From NCBI RefSeq assembly GCF_002198665.1, contig NZ_MWLM01000073.1, positions 13,129-61,560 of the forward strand: 48,432 bases of DNA. Direction: 5' to 3'. Numbering within the stretch: the first letter of the stretch is position 1; each line of letters starts with the position of its first letter. A program made the translations under genes and the position numbers. The stretch is from Novosphingobium sp. B 225 (GTDB taxonomy: Bacteria > Pseudomonadota > Alphaproteobacteria > Sphingomonadales > Sphingomonadaceae). This document shows positions 26,137 through 33,985 of the stretch, in pieces. Below the pieces are notes generated by a model. It was not told where the DNA came from and made no database searches. It saw only the letters and a list, made by a program, of their open reading frames with translations.

Positions 26137-26667
26137 TCAGGCCGTCACGTCCACCACTGCCCCCAATGGCACCGCGCGCCACAGCGCTTCGATTTCCTGG
26201 TTGGACACGGCCACACAGCCCTGGGTCCAGTCACCCTTCAGACGTCCCAACGACAGCCAGTTGGGCTGGCCGTGGATATAGATCTCGCCCCCCGGACTGC
26301 GGCCCTGCGCCTTGGCAAAGGCGGTCGCGGCGGCATCCGGGTAGGAGAGCCGGAGCGATAGGTGGTACGAGCTTTCGCCGTTGCGGAAATCGATGGCATA
26401 GCGGCCCTCGGGCGTCTTGCCGTCGCCTTCAAAATGCTTTTGCCCAACCGGCGCATTGCCCAGCGCGACGCCCTGCATGGTGTGGACCAGCTTGCCGCCG
26501 GACCACAGCTCCATCTCCCGCGCGCCCTTGTGGATCACGATCCGGTCGATCCGGGGCAGCTCCGGCACGTCGGGTGCCGAACCGCGCAGCAGCCACACCG
26601 CGCCCCCCGCCAAAGCCAGCAGCAGCGCGCCGCCCAGCCCCAGCAGAATGCGCCGTCCCCGCATCAT
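26137..26667 (-). CDS. L,D-transpeptidase family protein (ErfK/YkuD domain)
   Basis: The 176-aa protein has an N-terminal membrane anchor or signal (GLGGALLLALAGGAVWLL) and a YkuD catalytic domain. The active-site segment is EIYIHGQPNWLSLGRLKGDW, followed by TQGCVAVSNQEIEALW with the catalytic Cys and its SxGC-like context. Such enzymes cross-link peptidoglycan or attach proteins to it in the periplasm. Its ATG overlaps the purA stop by one base (TGATG), with a second ATG directly after it; the two genes are probably co-transcribed. Confidence 0.88.
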   Translation of the reverse strand: MMRGRRILLGLGGALLLALAGGAVWLLRGSAPDVPELPRIDRIVIHKGAREMELWSGGKLVHTMQGVALGNAPVGQKHFEGDGKTPEGRYAIDFRNGESSYHLSLRLSYPDAAATAFAKAQGRSPGGEIYIHGQPNWLSLGRLKGDWTQGCVAVSNQEIEALWRAVPLGAVVDVTA

Positions 26668-27956
26668 CAATCCACGAACGGATCGCGCACCAGGATCGTG
26701 TCCTCGCGCTCGGGGCTGGTGGAAACGAGTGCCACCGGGGTTTCGATCAGTTCCTCGATCCGGCGGATATATTTGATCGCCTGGGCCGGCAGATCGGCCC
26801 AGCTGCGCGCGCCGGCGGTGGTGCCGCTCCACCCTTCCATCTCTTCATAGACCGGTTCGACCGCGGCCTGATCGGCGGCGTGGCTGGGGAAGTAGTCAAG
26901 CTCTTGCCCGCGCAATTTATAACCGGTGCAGATCTTGATCGTTTCAAACCCGTCGAGCACGTCAACCTTGGTCAGCGCGATCCCGGTGACACCGCTGATC
27001 GTGCAGCTTTGCCGGGTCAACACCGCATCGAACCAGCCGCAGCGGCGCTTGCGCCCGGTGACCGTGCCGAATTCGTGGCCGCGTTCGCCCAGCCGCTGGC
27101 CGGTTGCGTCCTCCAGTTCGGTCGGGAACGGGCCCGATCCGACGCGGGTGGTATAGGCCTTGACGATCCCCAGCACAAAGCCGGGCGCGCTGGGGCCCAT
27201 GCCCGATCCGCTGGCGGCGGTGCCGCTGACGGTGTTGGAACTGGTGACGAACGGATAGGTCCCGTGATCGACATCGAGCAGCACGCCCTGCGCGCCTTCA
27301 AACAGGATCCGCTTGCCCGCTTTGCGCGCCTGGTTGAGCGTGCGCCACACCGGCTTTGCGAAAGGCAGCACAAAGGCGGCGATGTCCCACAGGTCCGCCA
27401 ACAGGCGGTCGCGGTCAATCGGCGGCTGGCCAAACCCGCTGCGCAGGGCATCGTGGTGGGCGCAGATCCGGTCCAGCTGCGGCCCCAGATCGTCCAGATG
27501 CGCCAGATCGCAGACCCGGATCGAGCGCCGCCCGACCTTGTCTTCATAAGCCGGGCCGATCCCGCGCCGGGTGGTGCCGATCTTGCCCGCGCCGCTGGCA
27601 TCTTCGCGCAGGGCATCCAGATCGCGGTGGAACGGCAGGATCAGCGGAGCATTTTCGGCGACTTGCAGGTTCTGGGGATTGATATCGACCCCCTGCCCTT
27701 TCAGCTTGGCCACTTCATCGCGGAAGTGCCACGGATCAAGCACCACCCCGTTGCCGATCAGGCTGAGCGTGCCGGTGACAATGCCGCTGGGCAGCAGGCT
27801 GAGCTTGTAGGTCTGGTCCCCCACCACCAGGGTATGCCCGGCGTTGTGCCCGCCCTGAAACCGGACCACGGCATCGGCGCGGCTGGCCAGCCAGTCAACG
27901 ATCTTGCCTTTGCCTTCATCGCCCCACTGGGCACCGATCACGGTAACGTTGGCCAC
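26667..27956 (-). CDS. purA: Adenylosuccinate synthetase
   Basis: The 429-aa enzyme joins IMP and aspartate with GTP in AMP synthesis. The N-terminal [22 protein letters not shown] contains the GTP-binding Gly-rich loop and catalytic Asp; [29 protein letters not shown] (IMP contact), [20 protein letters not shown] and [11 protein letters not shown] are further signatures. TKVDVLDG near the C-terminal third binds the guanine. The full length matches the family. The leader region upstream (27957-28440) is rich in repeats. Confidence 0.98.
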   Translation of the reverse strand: MANVTVIGAQWGDEGKGKIVDWLASRADAVVRFQGGHNAGHTLVVGDQTYKLSLLPSGIVTGTLSLIGNGVVLDPWHFRDEVAKLKGQGVDINPQNLQVAENAPLILPFHRDLDALREDASGAGKIGTTRRGIGPAYEDKVGRRSIRVCDLAHLDDLGPQLDRICAHHDALRSGFGQPPIDRDRLLADLWDIAAFVLPFAKPVWRTLNQARKAGKRILFEGAQGVLLDVDHGTYPFVTSSNTVSGTAASGSGMGPSAPGFVLGIVKAYTTRVGSGPFPTELEDATGQRLGERGHEFGTVTGRKRRCGWFDAVLTRQSCTISGVTGIALTKVDVLDGFETIKICTGYKLRGQELDYFPSHAADQAAVEPVYEEMEGWSGTTAGARSWADLPAQAIKYIRRIEELIETPVALVSTSPEREDTILVRDPFVD

Positions 27957-28047
27957 TTAGAGAATCCCCGCCGCAAAGAACCGTGCGCGCCCTAGGGCAT
28001 GGCGCGCGCCGGGGCAATCGCGCAGTGCTGCAACTGCACAATTGGGC

Positions 28048-28075
28048 GGACTGGACACACTGGACACAGTCCTGA
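28048..28075 (-). repeat. Double GTGTCCA motif upstream of purA
   Basis: On the minus strand this reads TCAGGACTG-TGTCCAG-TGTGTCCAGTCC: two direct TGTCCAG units inside GGACTG/CAGTCC arms. A near copy in the same orientation relative to the following gene lies at 47527-47553, upstream of the SDR gene. It may be a dispersed repeat or a regulatory site. Confidence 0.6.
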
Positions 28076-28231
28076 GGAAAAATGTCCACCCCCCGGCGCA
28101 AGTGCGAAGCGCGCCCGCCGAATCGGATCGCGGAGCGGCGCAGCGCGGAAATGGCGGGATTGCGTGGGGCATGGCGGGGATTATCCGCCTCTGCGGGCGT
28201 GTAGGAAAGTGGAAAGTGCAGCGGGCATCTT

Positions 28232-28271
28232 GGATGGATATCCGTATATCCGGATATATGGATATCCATCC
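28232..28271. repeat. 40-base near-perfect palindrome built of GGATAT/ATATCC units
   Basis: The sequence is symmetric about the centre between 28251 and 28252 with 19 of 20 base pairs matching; only 28244/28259 (G opposite T) fails. Each arm begins GGATGGATATCC and the centre is TATATCCGGATATA. It is AT-rich in a GC-rich region and lies between purA and the esterase gene. Confidence 0.9.
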
Positions 28272-28287
28272 AGGTATCTCCCCCCTC

Positions 28288-28338
28288 CCCGTCACCCTGA
28301 AACAAGTTCAGGGTCACGGGATTTATCAGGGTGACGGG
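28288..28338. repeat. Palindromic repeat, CCCGTCACCCTGA type
   Basis: Outer arms CCCGTCACCCTGA and TCAGGGTGACGGG form a perfect 13-base inverted repeat, and CCCTGAA-CAAG-TTCAGGG forms an inner hairpin. This is a common sphingomonad intergenic repeat type. It ends about 100 bases before the esterase start. Confidence 0.8.
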
Positions 28339-28440
28339 ATTTAGGGGGTGTGGTGGGGTGCCCCGCGACACAGTGCGACAATTCACGACTGGTCAACCCT
28401 TCCACGCGCAATATCCTGACCCAGCCAACAGGAGTCCGCG

Positions 28441-29367
28441 ATGCGCAAGACCGTGCTGATCCCCCTTGCCGCGCTGGCCGTGCTCGGCGCCAGTCTGGCC
28501 CAGGCGCAGGAACGCGGCTGGCTGCGTGAACGGATCGCGGCGCGCATGGCACAGCGCGGGCAGAATGATGCGCCGCGCCTGCGGGCCGACCAGACGATTG
28601 CCTATGGCAGCGAAGCCTTGCAGCAACTTGATTTCTACCGCGCAAAAGGGGCCGGCACACCGGCTCCGCTGGTGGTCTATGTCCACGGCGGCGGCTGGAA
28701 GCGCGGCAGCAAGGAAACGGCCGCCAGCCGTTATGCCCCGGCGCATTTTACGCAGCTTGGCTATAACTATGCCTCGATCGATTACCGGCTGGTGCCGGAT
28801 GCCAGCGTGGAACAACAGGGTGCGGATGTGGCCGCCGCGCTCAAGGCCTTGCTGGACCGCGCGGGCGCGCTGGGGATCGATCCTGGCCGCGTCGTGCTGC
28901 TGGGCCACAGCGCGGGTGCGCATCTGGTCGCACTGGTCGGGACGGACGAGCAATATCTGCGCGGCGCCGGGCTCAGCTTTGCGAACCTGAAGGGGGTGAT
29001 CCCCAATGATGGCGCCGCCTATGACGTGCCGCGCCAGATCGCCGATGGCGGCAATTTCATGCACGATACCTATCTGCAGGCCTTTGGCACTGACCCGGCC
29101 CGCCAGCGCGCGCTAAGCCCGACGCTGCAGGCAGCCGCGCCCAATGCCCCGGCCTTTCTGCTGATCCACGTCCAGCGCGCAGACGGGATTGCCCAGGCCA
29201 AACAACTGGAAGCGGCCTTGCGGGCGGCGGGCACCAGGATCGAGCGGCGCGACTTCCCCGGCCAGGGCCTGCGCGGCCACATGGAAATCAACCGCGATCT
29301 GGGCAAGCCGGACTATCCGGCAACCGCAGTGGTCGATGCGTGGTTGAAGGGGGTGTTCGGGGGGTAG
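28441..29367 (+). CDS. Secreted alpha/beta hydrolase, HSL/BD-FAE esterase type
   Basis: The 308-aa precursor has a signal peptide (LIPLAALAVLGASLAQAQ, cut near residue 22). The oxyanion motif VYVHGGGWKRGS is at residues 80-90 and the nucleophile motif LLGHSAGAH has Ser157; the late GQGLRGHMEINRDLG gives the catalytic His. This is the arrangement of small-ester or feruloyl/acetyl esterases of the BD-FAE group. ACAGGAG before the ATG is a good ribosome-binding site. It is on the opposite strand to hisZ and purA, with palindromic repeats on both sides, suggesting later insertion into that block. Confidence 0.88.
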   Translation: MRKTVLIPLAALAVLGASLAQAQERGWLRERIAARMAQRGQNDAPRLRADQTIAYGSEALQQLDFYRAKGAGTPAPLVVYVHGGGWKRGSKETAASRYAPAHFTQLGYNYASIDYRLVPDASVEQQGADVAAALKALLDRAGALGIDPGRVVLLGHSAGAHLVALVGTDEQYLRGAGLSFANLKGVIPNDGAAYDVPRQIADGGNFMHDTYLQAFGTDPARQRALSPTLQAAAPNAPAFLLIHVQRADGIAQAKQLEAALRAAGTRIERRDFPGQGLRGHMEINRDLGKPDYPATAVVDAWLKGVFGG

Positions 29368-29384
29368 GTTGCGCTGTGCCGCAT

Positions 29385-29540
29385 TACCCCTCCGTCAGCC
29401 GCTTTCAGCGTCTGCCACCTCCCCATTTGTGGCATTCGCCAAAAATGGGGAGGATCAATCACCGCTTCGCCTGGATCCTTCCCATTTTTCCCGCAGGGAC
29501 AAATGGGAAGGTGGCAGCCCGCAGGGCTGACGGAGGGGTA
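29385..29540. repeat. 156-base nested palindromic repeat
   Basis: Outer arms TACCCCTCCGTCAGCC and GGCTGACGGAGGGGTA match over 16 bases without error. Inside, CTGCCACCTCCCCATTT pairs with AAATGGGAAGGTGGCAG (one mismatch), and AAAAATGGGGAGGATC with GATCCTTCCCATTTTT (one mismatch). It lies between the convergent ends of the esterase gene and hisZ. The left half resembles 1-55. Confidence 0.9.
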
Positions 29541-29580
29541 TTGGCGATAACCAACTCGGGCCCCACCGCCCGATCAAATC

Positions 29581-30714
29581 TTAAACCGGCACCGCCTCGC
29601 CGCCCTCAAGCCGGTGCGTGCAGCCCAGCCTGGCCGGGTCGCAACCCTCACACACCGCCGCCACGGTGCGCCAGCCCACGGCGCGCAGCCGCGCGGCTGC
29701 TTCGGGATCATGTCCCAGCGGCAGGAACAACGTGTCGCGCGGCGCTTCGGCTCCGGCGAGTCCATCGATCAGCGCATCGGGATAGAGCGAGAAACCGATC
29801 GCCGGTTCCTCGTCTCCGCCCGCCCGGCCCAGGATGGCATAAGACCCGCCCCGGCCCAGCGCGCCGGGCAGCCCATCGGCATAGATCGTGAAGCCCAGCC
29901 AGGACTGGTATTCGAACCCGTGGCGCTCGCTGGGGTCCAGCGTCAGCCGCGCGGCTGTGCCCAGTCGCGCCGCGATCTGGCGCAGCGCCGCGATCCGGGT
30001 GGACAGCGCGCCGCCCGCGTCAATTGCCGCCAGCCGTTCGATTGCCGTGGCGAAAGGTCCGATCGCGGTAAGCAGCGGCAGGTAGGCTTCGCCGCCCGCA
30101 GCGACCAGTCCGCCCGCGTCCTTGGCATCCAGTTCGCGCCGCACCGCCTCGATCTTGTCAGCGTCCAGCGGCAAGGCCCCGTTGCCGTCAACTCCGGCGA
30201 GGGTATCGACCAGATCGGGCAGCGTGAAATCGACCGAAATCCCGCTGGCCCCGGCAGCGCGCAGCGCCTCGATCGCCATGGCGACCAGTTCGCCCGCTGC
30301 AGTCACGCTATCGCTGCCGATCAGTTCCGCGCCAACCTGCAGCCGTTCGCGCGTGGGATCCAGCCCGTCGCCCTTGATGGTCAGCACTTGTCCGGCATAG
30401 CACAGCCTGAGCGGGCGCGGCGCGGCGCTGAGGCCCGTGGCGGCGATCCGCCCGACCTGCACCGTGATGTCACTGCGCAGCGCCAGAGTGCGCAAGCTGG
30501 CCGGATCGACAAACCGGAACATCCGGCGCGGCTGAACCCCGGCCATGCGGCTGGCCATCGATTTTTCAAACTCGATGCTGGGCGGCTGGACGCGGTCAAA
30601 CCCGTGGCTGTCCATCACGTCAATCAAGGCCCGCGTCACCCGCGCAGCGGCGGCGGCGGCGGCGGGCAGACGGTCTTCCAGACCTTCGGGAAGCAAATCG
30701 CGGTCGGTATCCAT
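29581..30714 (-). CDS. hisZ: ATP phosphoribosyltransferase regulatory subunit
   Basis: The 377-aa protein is a class II tRNA-synthetase-like paralogue of HisS that activates a short-form HisG in the first step of histidine synthesis. It begins MDTDRDLLPEGLEDRLP, has the motif-2-like MFRFVDPASLRTLALRSDIT and LRLCYAGQVLTIKGDG, and the late GRGGSYAILGR segment. Catalytic synthetase residues are not expected. The ATG at 30714 begins the conserved part. It follows serA after a repeat-filled gap, so co-transcription with serC-serA is possible. hisG is not in the window. Confidence 0.92.
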   Translation of the reverse strand: MDTDRDLLPEGLEDRLPAAAAAAARVTRALIDVMDSHGFDRVQPPSIEFEKSMASRMAGVQPRRMFRFVDPASLRTLALRSDITVQVGRIAATGLSAAPRPLRLCYAGQVLTIKGDGLDPTRERLQVGAELIGSDSVTAAGELVAMAIEALRAAGASGISVDFTLPDLVDTLAGVDGNGALPLDADKIEAVRRELDAKDAGGLVAAGGEAYLPLLTAIGPFATAIERLAAIDAGGALSTRIAALRQIAARLGTAARLTLDPSERHGFEYQSWLGFTIYADGLPGALGRGGSYAILGRAGGDEEPAIGFSLYPDALIDGLAGAEAPRDTLFLPLGHDPEAAARLRAVGWRTVAAVCEGCDPARLGCTHRLEGGEAVPV

Positions 30715-30767
30715 GGGCAGGCCTTTAGCGGATGGAGACGGAATTGCTATCGGCAAGAAGGGAATCG

Positions 30768-30939
30768 TTCACGCAGAGACGCAGAGAAGAAGGGGAGACG
30801 CAGAGGGGCCGCGAGCGCCGCAGGCGATCTTCCCAGCCCCAACCTTGCGCCAGCTGCAAGGCTGCGAGAGGATAAGCGGCTTCGCCGCAAACGCACCATC
30901 TCTGCGCCTCTACTTTCTTCTCTGCGTCCTCTGCGTGAA
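30768..30939. repeat. TTCACGCAGAG...CTCTGCGTGAA palindromic repeat
   Basis: The ends TTCACGCAGAG and CTCTGCGTGAA are inverted copies, followed inward by ACGCAGAGAAGAA against TTCTTCTCTGCGT. The element fills most of the serA-hisZ gap. Elements with these ends are widespread in proteobacterial intergenic regions. It would form a long hairpin in a serA-hisZ transcript. Confidence 0.85.
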
Positions 30940-30950
30940 CCCCTTCTAAC

Positions 30951-32534
30951 TCAAAACGCCAAAGCCATCACCCGCTTCACGCCGGGCAGCGTCTTGGCCT
31001 GATCGAGCACCACGCCGGGCAATGCGCTGTCAAGGCTGAGCAGCAGCACGGCTTCCCCGCCTGCCTCGCGGCGGCCCAGGTTGAAGGTGCCGATGTTCGC
31101 GCCGTTTTCGCCCAGCAGGGTGCCGATCCGGCCAATGAAGCCGGGGGCATCCTCGTTGACAATATACATCATGTGGCCGGCCAGTTCGGCTTCAACCTTG
31201 ATCCCGAACAGTTCAACCAGACGCGGTTCGGCGTTGGAGAACAGCGTGCCCGCGACCGAGCGTTCGCCTGCATCAGTCTTCACCGAAACGCGGATCAGGG
31301 TGTGATAGTCCCCGGCCTTCTCGGTTTTGACCTCGCGCACTTCCATGCCGCGTTCCTTGGCCAGGAACGGGGCGTTGACCATGTTGACCGTGTCCGACTG
31401 GGTGCGCAGGAACCCGCACAGCACCGCGGCGACGATCGGCTTGATGTTCAGTTCTGCCGCCGCGCCTTCGGCGTGGATCGAAATGCGCGGGATCGCCCCG
31501 GTGGTGAGCTGGCCAACCAGGCTGCCCAGCTGTTCCGCCAAGGCCATATAGGGACGCAGCTTGGGCGCTTCCTCAGCGCTCAGGCTCGGCACATTGAGCG
31601 CATTGGTGACCCCGCCGTTGACCAGATAGTCGGCCATCTGCTCGGCCACCTGCAGCGCCACGTTGACTTGCGCTTCGTTGGTCGATGCGCCCAGGTGCGG
31701 GGTGCAGATGAAGTTGGGGGTGCCGAACAAGGGCGATTCCTTGGCCGGTTCGGTCTGGAACACGTCCAGCGCCGCACCCGCGACCTGGCCGCTATCGAGC
31801 GCGTCCTTGAGCGCCGCCTCGTCGATCAGCCCGCCGCGCGCGCAGTTGATGATCCGCACGCCCTTCTTCGTCTTGGCGAGGTTTTCGCGGCTGAGGATAT
31901 TGCGGGTCTGGTCGGTCAGCGGGGTGTGCAGCGTGATGAAGTCCGCCTTGCCCAGCAGCGTATCGAGATCGGCCTTCTCCACGCCCATTTCCACCGCGCG
32001 TTCGGGGGTGAGGAACGGATCGAAGGCGACGACTTTCATCCGCAGCCCCAGCGCGCGCGCCGCGACGATCGAGCCGATGTTGCCTGCACCAATCAGCCCC
32101 AGCGTCTTGCCGGTCACTTCAACGCCCATGAAGCCGTTCTTGGGCCACAGTCCCTGCTGGGTCTGGGCATTGGCTTCGGGGATCTGGCGGGCCAGCGCGA
32201 ACATCATCGCGATGGCGTGTTCGGCAGTGGTGATCGAGTTGCCGAACGGGGTATTCATCACCACCACGCCCTGCGCCGAAGCGGCGGGGATATCGACATT
32301 GTCCACCCCGATCCCGGCGCGGCCGATCACTTTCAGATTGGTCGCGGCGGCCAGGATCTCCTTGGTCACCTTGGTCGAGCTGCGGATCGCGAGGCCATCG
32401 TATTCGCCGATCCGCGCGATCAGCTGTTCGGGGGTTTCCCCGGTGATGACATCCACATCGCAGCCCATTTCAGTGAAAATGCGCGCGGCGTTGGGGTCCA
32501 TCTTGTCGGAAATGAGAACTTTGGGCTTGGTCAT
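30951..32534 (-). CDS. serA: D-3-phosphoglycerate dehydrogenase
   Basis: The 527-aa enzyme oxidises 3-phosphoglycerate to 3-phosphohydroxypyruvate, the first step of serine synthesis. The N-terminal MTKPKVLISDKMDPNAARIF, NAD-binding LGLIGAGNIGSIVAARALG, catalytic NCARGGLIDEAAL and the CTPHLGASTNEAQ His segment are complete. A long intervening domain and a C-terminal ACT domain (MMYIVNEDAPGFIGRIGTLL) mark the long, regulated type. Start at 32534 is the ATG beginning the conserved N-terminus. It follows serC with a palindromic repeat in the gap. Confidence 0.97.
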   Translation of the reverse strand: MTKPKVLISDKMDPNAARIFTEMGCDVDVITGETPEQLIARIGEYDGLAIRSSTKVTKEILAAATNLKVIGRAGIGVDNVDIPAASAQGVVVMNTPFGNSITTAEHAIAMMFALARQIPEANAQTQQGLWPKNGFMGVEVTGKTLGLIGAGNIGSIVAARALGLRMKVVAFDPFLTPERAVEMGVEKADLDTLLGKADFITLHTPLTDQTRNILSRENLAKTKKGVRIINCARGGLIDEAALKDALDSGQVAGAALDVFQTEPAKESPLFGTPNFICTPHLGASTNEAQVNVALQVAEQMADYLVNGGVTNALNVPSLSAEEAPKLRPYMALAEQLGSLVGQLTTGAIPRISIHAEGAAAELNIKPIVAAVLCGFLRTQSDTVNMVNAPFLAKERGMEVREVKTEKAGDYHTLIRVSVKTDAGERSVAGTLFSNAEPRLVELFGIKVEAELAGHMMYIVNEDAPGFIGRIGTLLGENGANIGTFNLGRREAGGEAVLLLSLDSALPGVVLDQAKTLPGVKRVMALAF

Positions 32535-32540
32535 TGAATA

Positions 32541-32664
32541 CTCCCTCTCCCCTTCAGGGGAGAGGGCCGGGGAGAGGGGGAACTCACGCACCGGCCCTGA
32601 TGTTGAGAAATGGCGGAGCGGGGGATTCCCCTCTCCCAACCCTCTCCCCTGAAGGAGAGAGGGC
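32541..32664. repeat. Inverted palindromic repeats between serC and serA
   Basis: Two 24-base units, one reading CCCTCTCCCCTTCAGGGGAG and the other CCCTCTCCCCTGAAGGAGAG at the start, are inverted copies with one mismatch, and each is itself palindromic. They flank about 60 bases including GGCCGGGG and CACCGGCCCTG. The element would fold within a serC-serA transcript and ends only seven bases before the serA start. Confidence 0.85.
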
Positions 32665-32674
32665 CTAAGCAGTG

Positions 32675-33802
32675 TCAGGCGGATTTTGTCGCGGCATAGG
32701 CCCAGTCGAGCCACGGGCCGAGATCGGCAATGTCGGCCGCGTCAACGGTCGCACCGCACCACACGCGCAGGCCCGGGGGGGCATCGCGGTATCCGGCGAT
32801 ATCATAGGCCGCGTGCTCTTTTTCGAGCAGGCCGGTCATCGCCTTGATGAAATCGGCGTCCGCGCCTGCGACCGAGAGGCAGACCGAAGTCTTCGAGCGG
32901 CTCGCCGGATCGGCGGCAAGGTGGCTTAGCCAATCACGCTCGGCCACGATCTGGTCCAGCGCCGCCGCATTGGCATCGCAGCGCGCCTTGAGCCCGGCCA
33001 GACCGCCCAGCCCCCTGGCCCATTCCAGCGCAAAGATCGCGTCTTCGACCGCGAGCATCGAGGGGGTGTTGATCGTTTCACCCTTGAACACGCCTTCGGC
33101 CAGCTTGCCCTTGGAGACCAGCCGGAACACTTTGGGCAGCGGCCAGGCCGGGGTATAGCTTTCCAGCCGTTCGACCGCGCGCGGACCCAGGATCAGGACG
33201 CCGTGGCCGCCTTCGCCGCCCAGCACCTTTTGCCAGCTGAACGTCGCGACATCGATCTTGTGCCACGGCAGGTCATAGGCAAACACCGCGCTGGTCGCGT
33301 CGGCAAAGGTCAGGCCCTGCCGGTCGTCCGGGATCCAGTCACCGTTCGGCACGCGTACGCCGCTGGTGGTGCCGTTCCAGGTGAACAGCACGTCATCGGC
33401 GAAATTGACCTGCGCCAGATCGGGCAGCTGGCCATAGTCAGCGCGGATCACCGTGGGATCGAGATTGAGCTGCTTGACCGCATCGGTCACCCAGCCTTCG
33501 CCAAAGCTTTCCCAGGCCAACGCCGTCACGCCGCGCGCGCCCAGCATGGTCCACATCGCCATTTCGAAGGCGCCGGTGTCTGATCCGGGGACAATGCCGA
33601 TGCGGTGCGTATCGGGCAGCTGCAGCACTTCGCGCATCAGATCAATGCACAGCTGCAAACGCGACTTGCCGATCTTCGCGCGGTGCGAACGACCGAGGCA
33701 TTCGGTGGCCAGTTTGTTCAGGGAATAGCCCGGCGGCTTGGCGCAGGGACCGGAAGAAAAGAACGGACGCGCGGGTTTGCGCGCCGGCAGTTGTGCAGAC
33801 AT
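32675..33802 (-). CDS. serC: Phosphoserine aminotransferase
   Basis: The 375-aa PLP enzyme converts 3-phosphohydroxypyruvate to phosphoserine. It begins MSAQLPARKPARPFFSSGPC, and contains HRIGIVPGSDTGAFEMAMWT, VLFTWNGTTSGVRVPNGDWI, DATSAVFAYDLPW and the PLP Lys in DVATFSWQKVLGGEGGHG. This is the alphaproteobacterial long type. The ATG at 33802 is preceded by AAGGAGAG, seven bases upstream, which lies in a hairpin. It is followed by serA, so two successive serine-pathway enzymes share a unit. Confidence 0.96.
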   Translation of the reverse strand: MSAQLPARKPARPFFSSGPCAKPPGYSLNKLATECLGRSHRAKIGKSRLQLCIDLMREVLQLPDTHRIGIVPGSDTGAFEMAMWTMLGARGVTALAWESFGEGWVTDAVKQLNLDPTVIRADYGQLPDLAQVNFADDVLFTWNGTTSGVRVPNGDWIPDDRQGLTFADATSAVFAYDLPWHKIDVATFSWQKVLGGEGGHGVLILGPRAVERLESYTPAWPLPKVFRLVSKGKLAEGVFKGETINTPSMLAVEDAIFALEWARGLGGLAGLKARCDANAAALDQIVAERDWLSHLAADPASRSKTSVCLSVAGADADFIKAMTGLLEKEHAAYDIAGYRDAPPGLRVWCGATVDAADIADLGPWLDWAYAATKSA

Positions 33803-33858
33803 GTAGTCTCTCCTTGCAGAGAGCACGCGCGGCGTTGGGACCGCGTGGCCCGGCGCCG
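33803..33858 (-). promoter_or_regulatory. Probable structured serC leader (serC RNA motif candidate)
   Basis: The leader can fold into two hairpins: GCGGCG (33859-33854 side) with CGCCGC (33834-33829), and CTCTC-TGCAAG-GAGAG at 33823-33808, whose 3' arm contains the serC ribosome-binding sequence. Sequestration of that site suggests translational control. A conserved serC leader RNA is known in alphaproteobacteria; that this is one is inference from position and fold. Confidence 0.45.
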
Positions 33859-33886
33859 CGTCTAGTCATGCACCCACTTATGTCAA
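33859..33886 (-). promoter_or_regulatory. Probable promoter of serC
   Basis: TTGACA (33886-33881, minus strand) is a perfect -35 box. Sixteen bases further TAGACG (33864-33859) is a weak -10 box. Transcription would start just before the two leader hairpins. Confidence 0.5.
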
Positions 33887-33985
33887 GCATAAGCGGAGCA
33901 AATAGTTTTGCCGGGATCGTCGTTACCCCCGCGTTAACCACCAAGCGGTGGGCCGCCTTAACCAAATGGGGGGAAACTGCCCCCC

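Larger units (their letters stand above)
27957..28440. other. 484-base intergenic region with three repeat features
   Basis: This divergent gap between purA and the esterase holds no convincing gene. It contains the double GTGTCCA motif (28048-28075), a 40-base palindrome (28232-28271) and a palindromic repeat (28288-28338), each listed separately. The purA promoter should be within the first 150 bases; I could not choose a convincing -35/-10 pair. Confidence 0.6.

Noticed and set aside
28048..28075. DnaA boxes or replication origin in the repeat-rich gap
   Set aside because: TGTGTCCA resembles but does not match TTATCCACA, there is no cluster and no AT-rich unwinding region.
29385..29540. 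CRISPR array or miniature transposon with target duplications
   Set aside because: The repeats are inverted, not direct with spacers, and no clear target-site duplication is visible at the ends.
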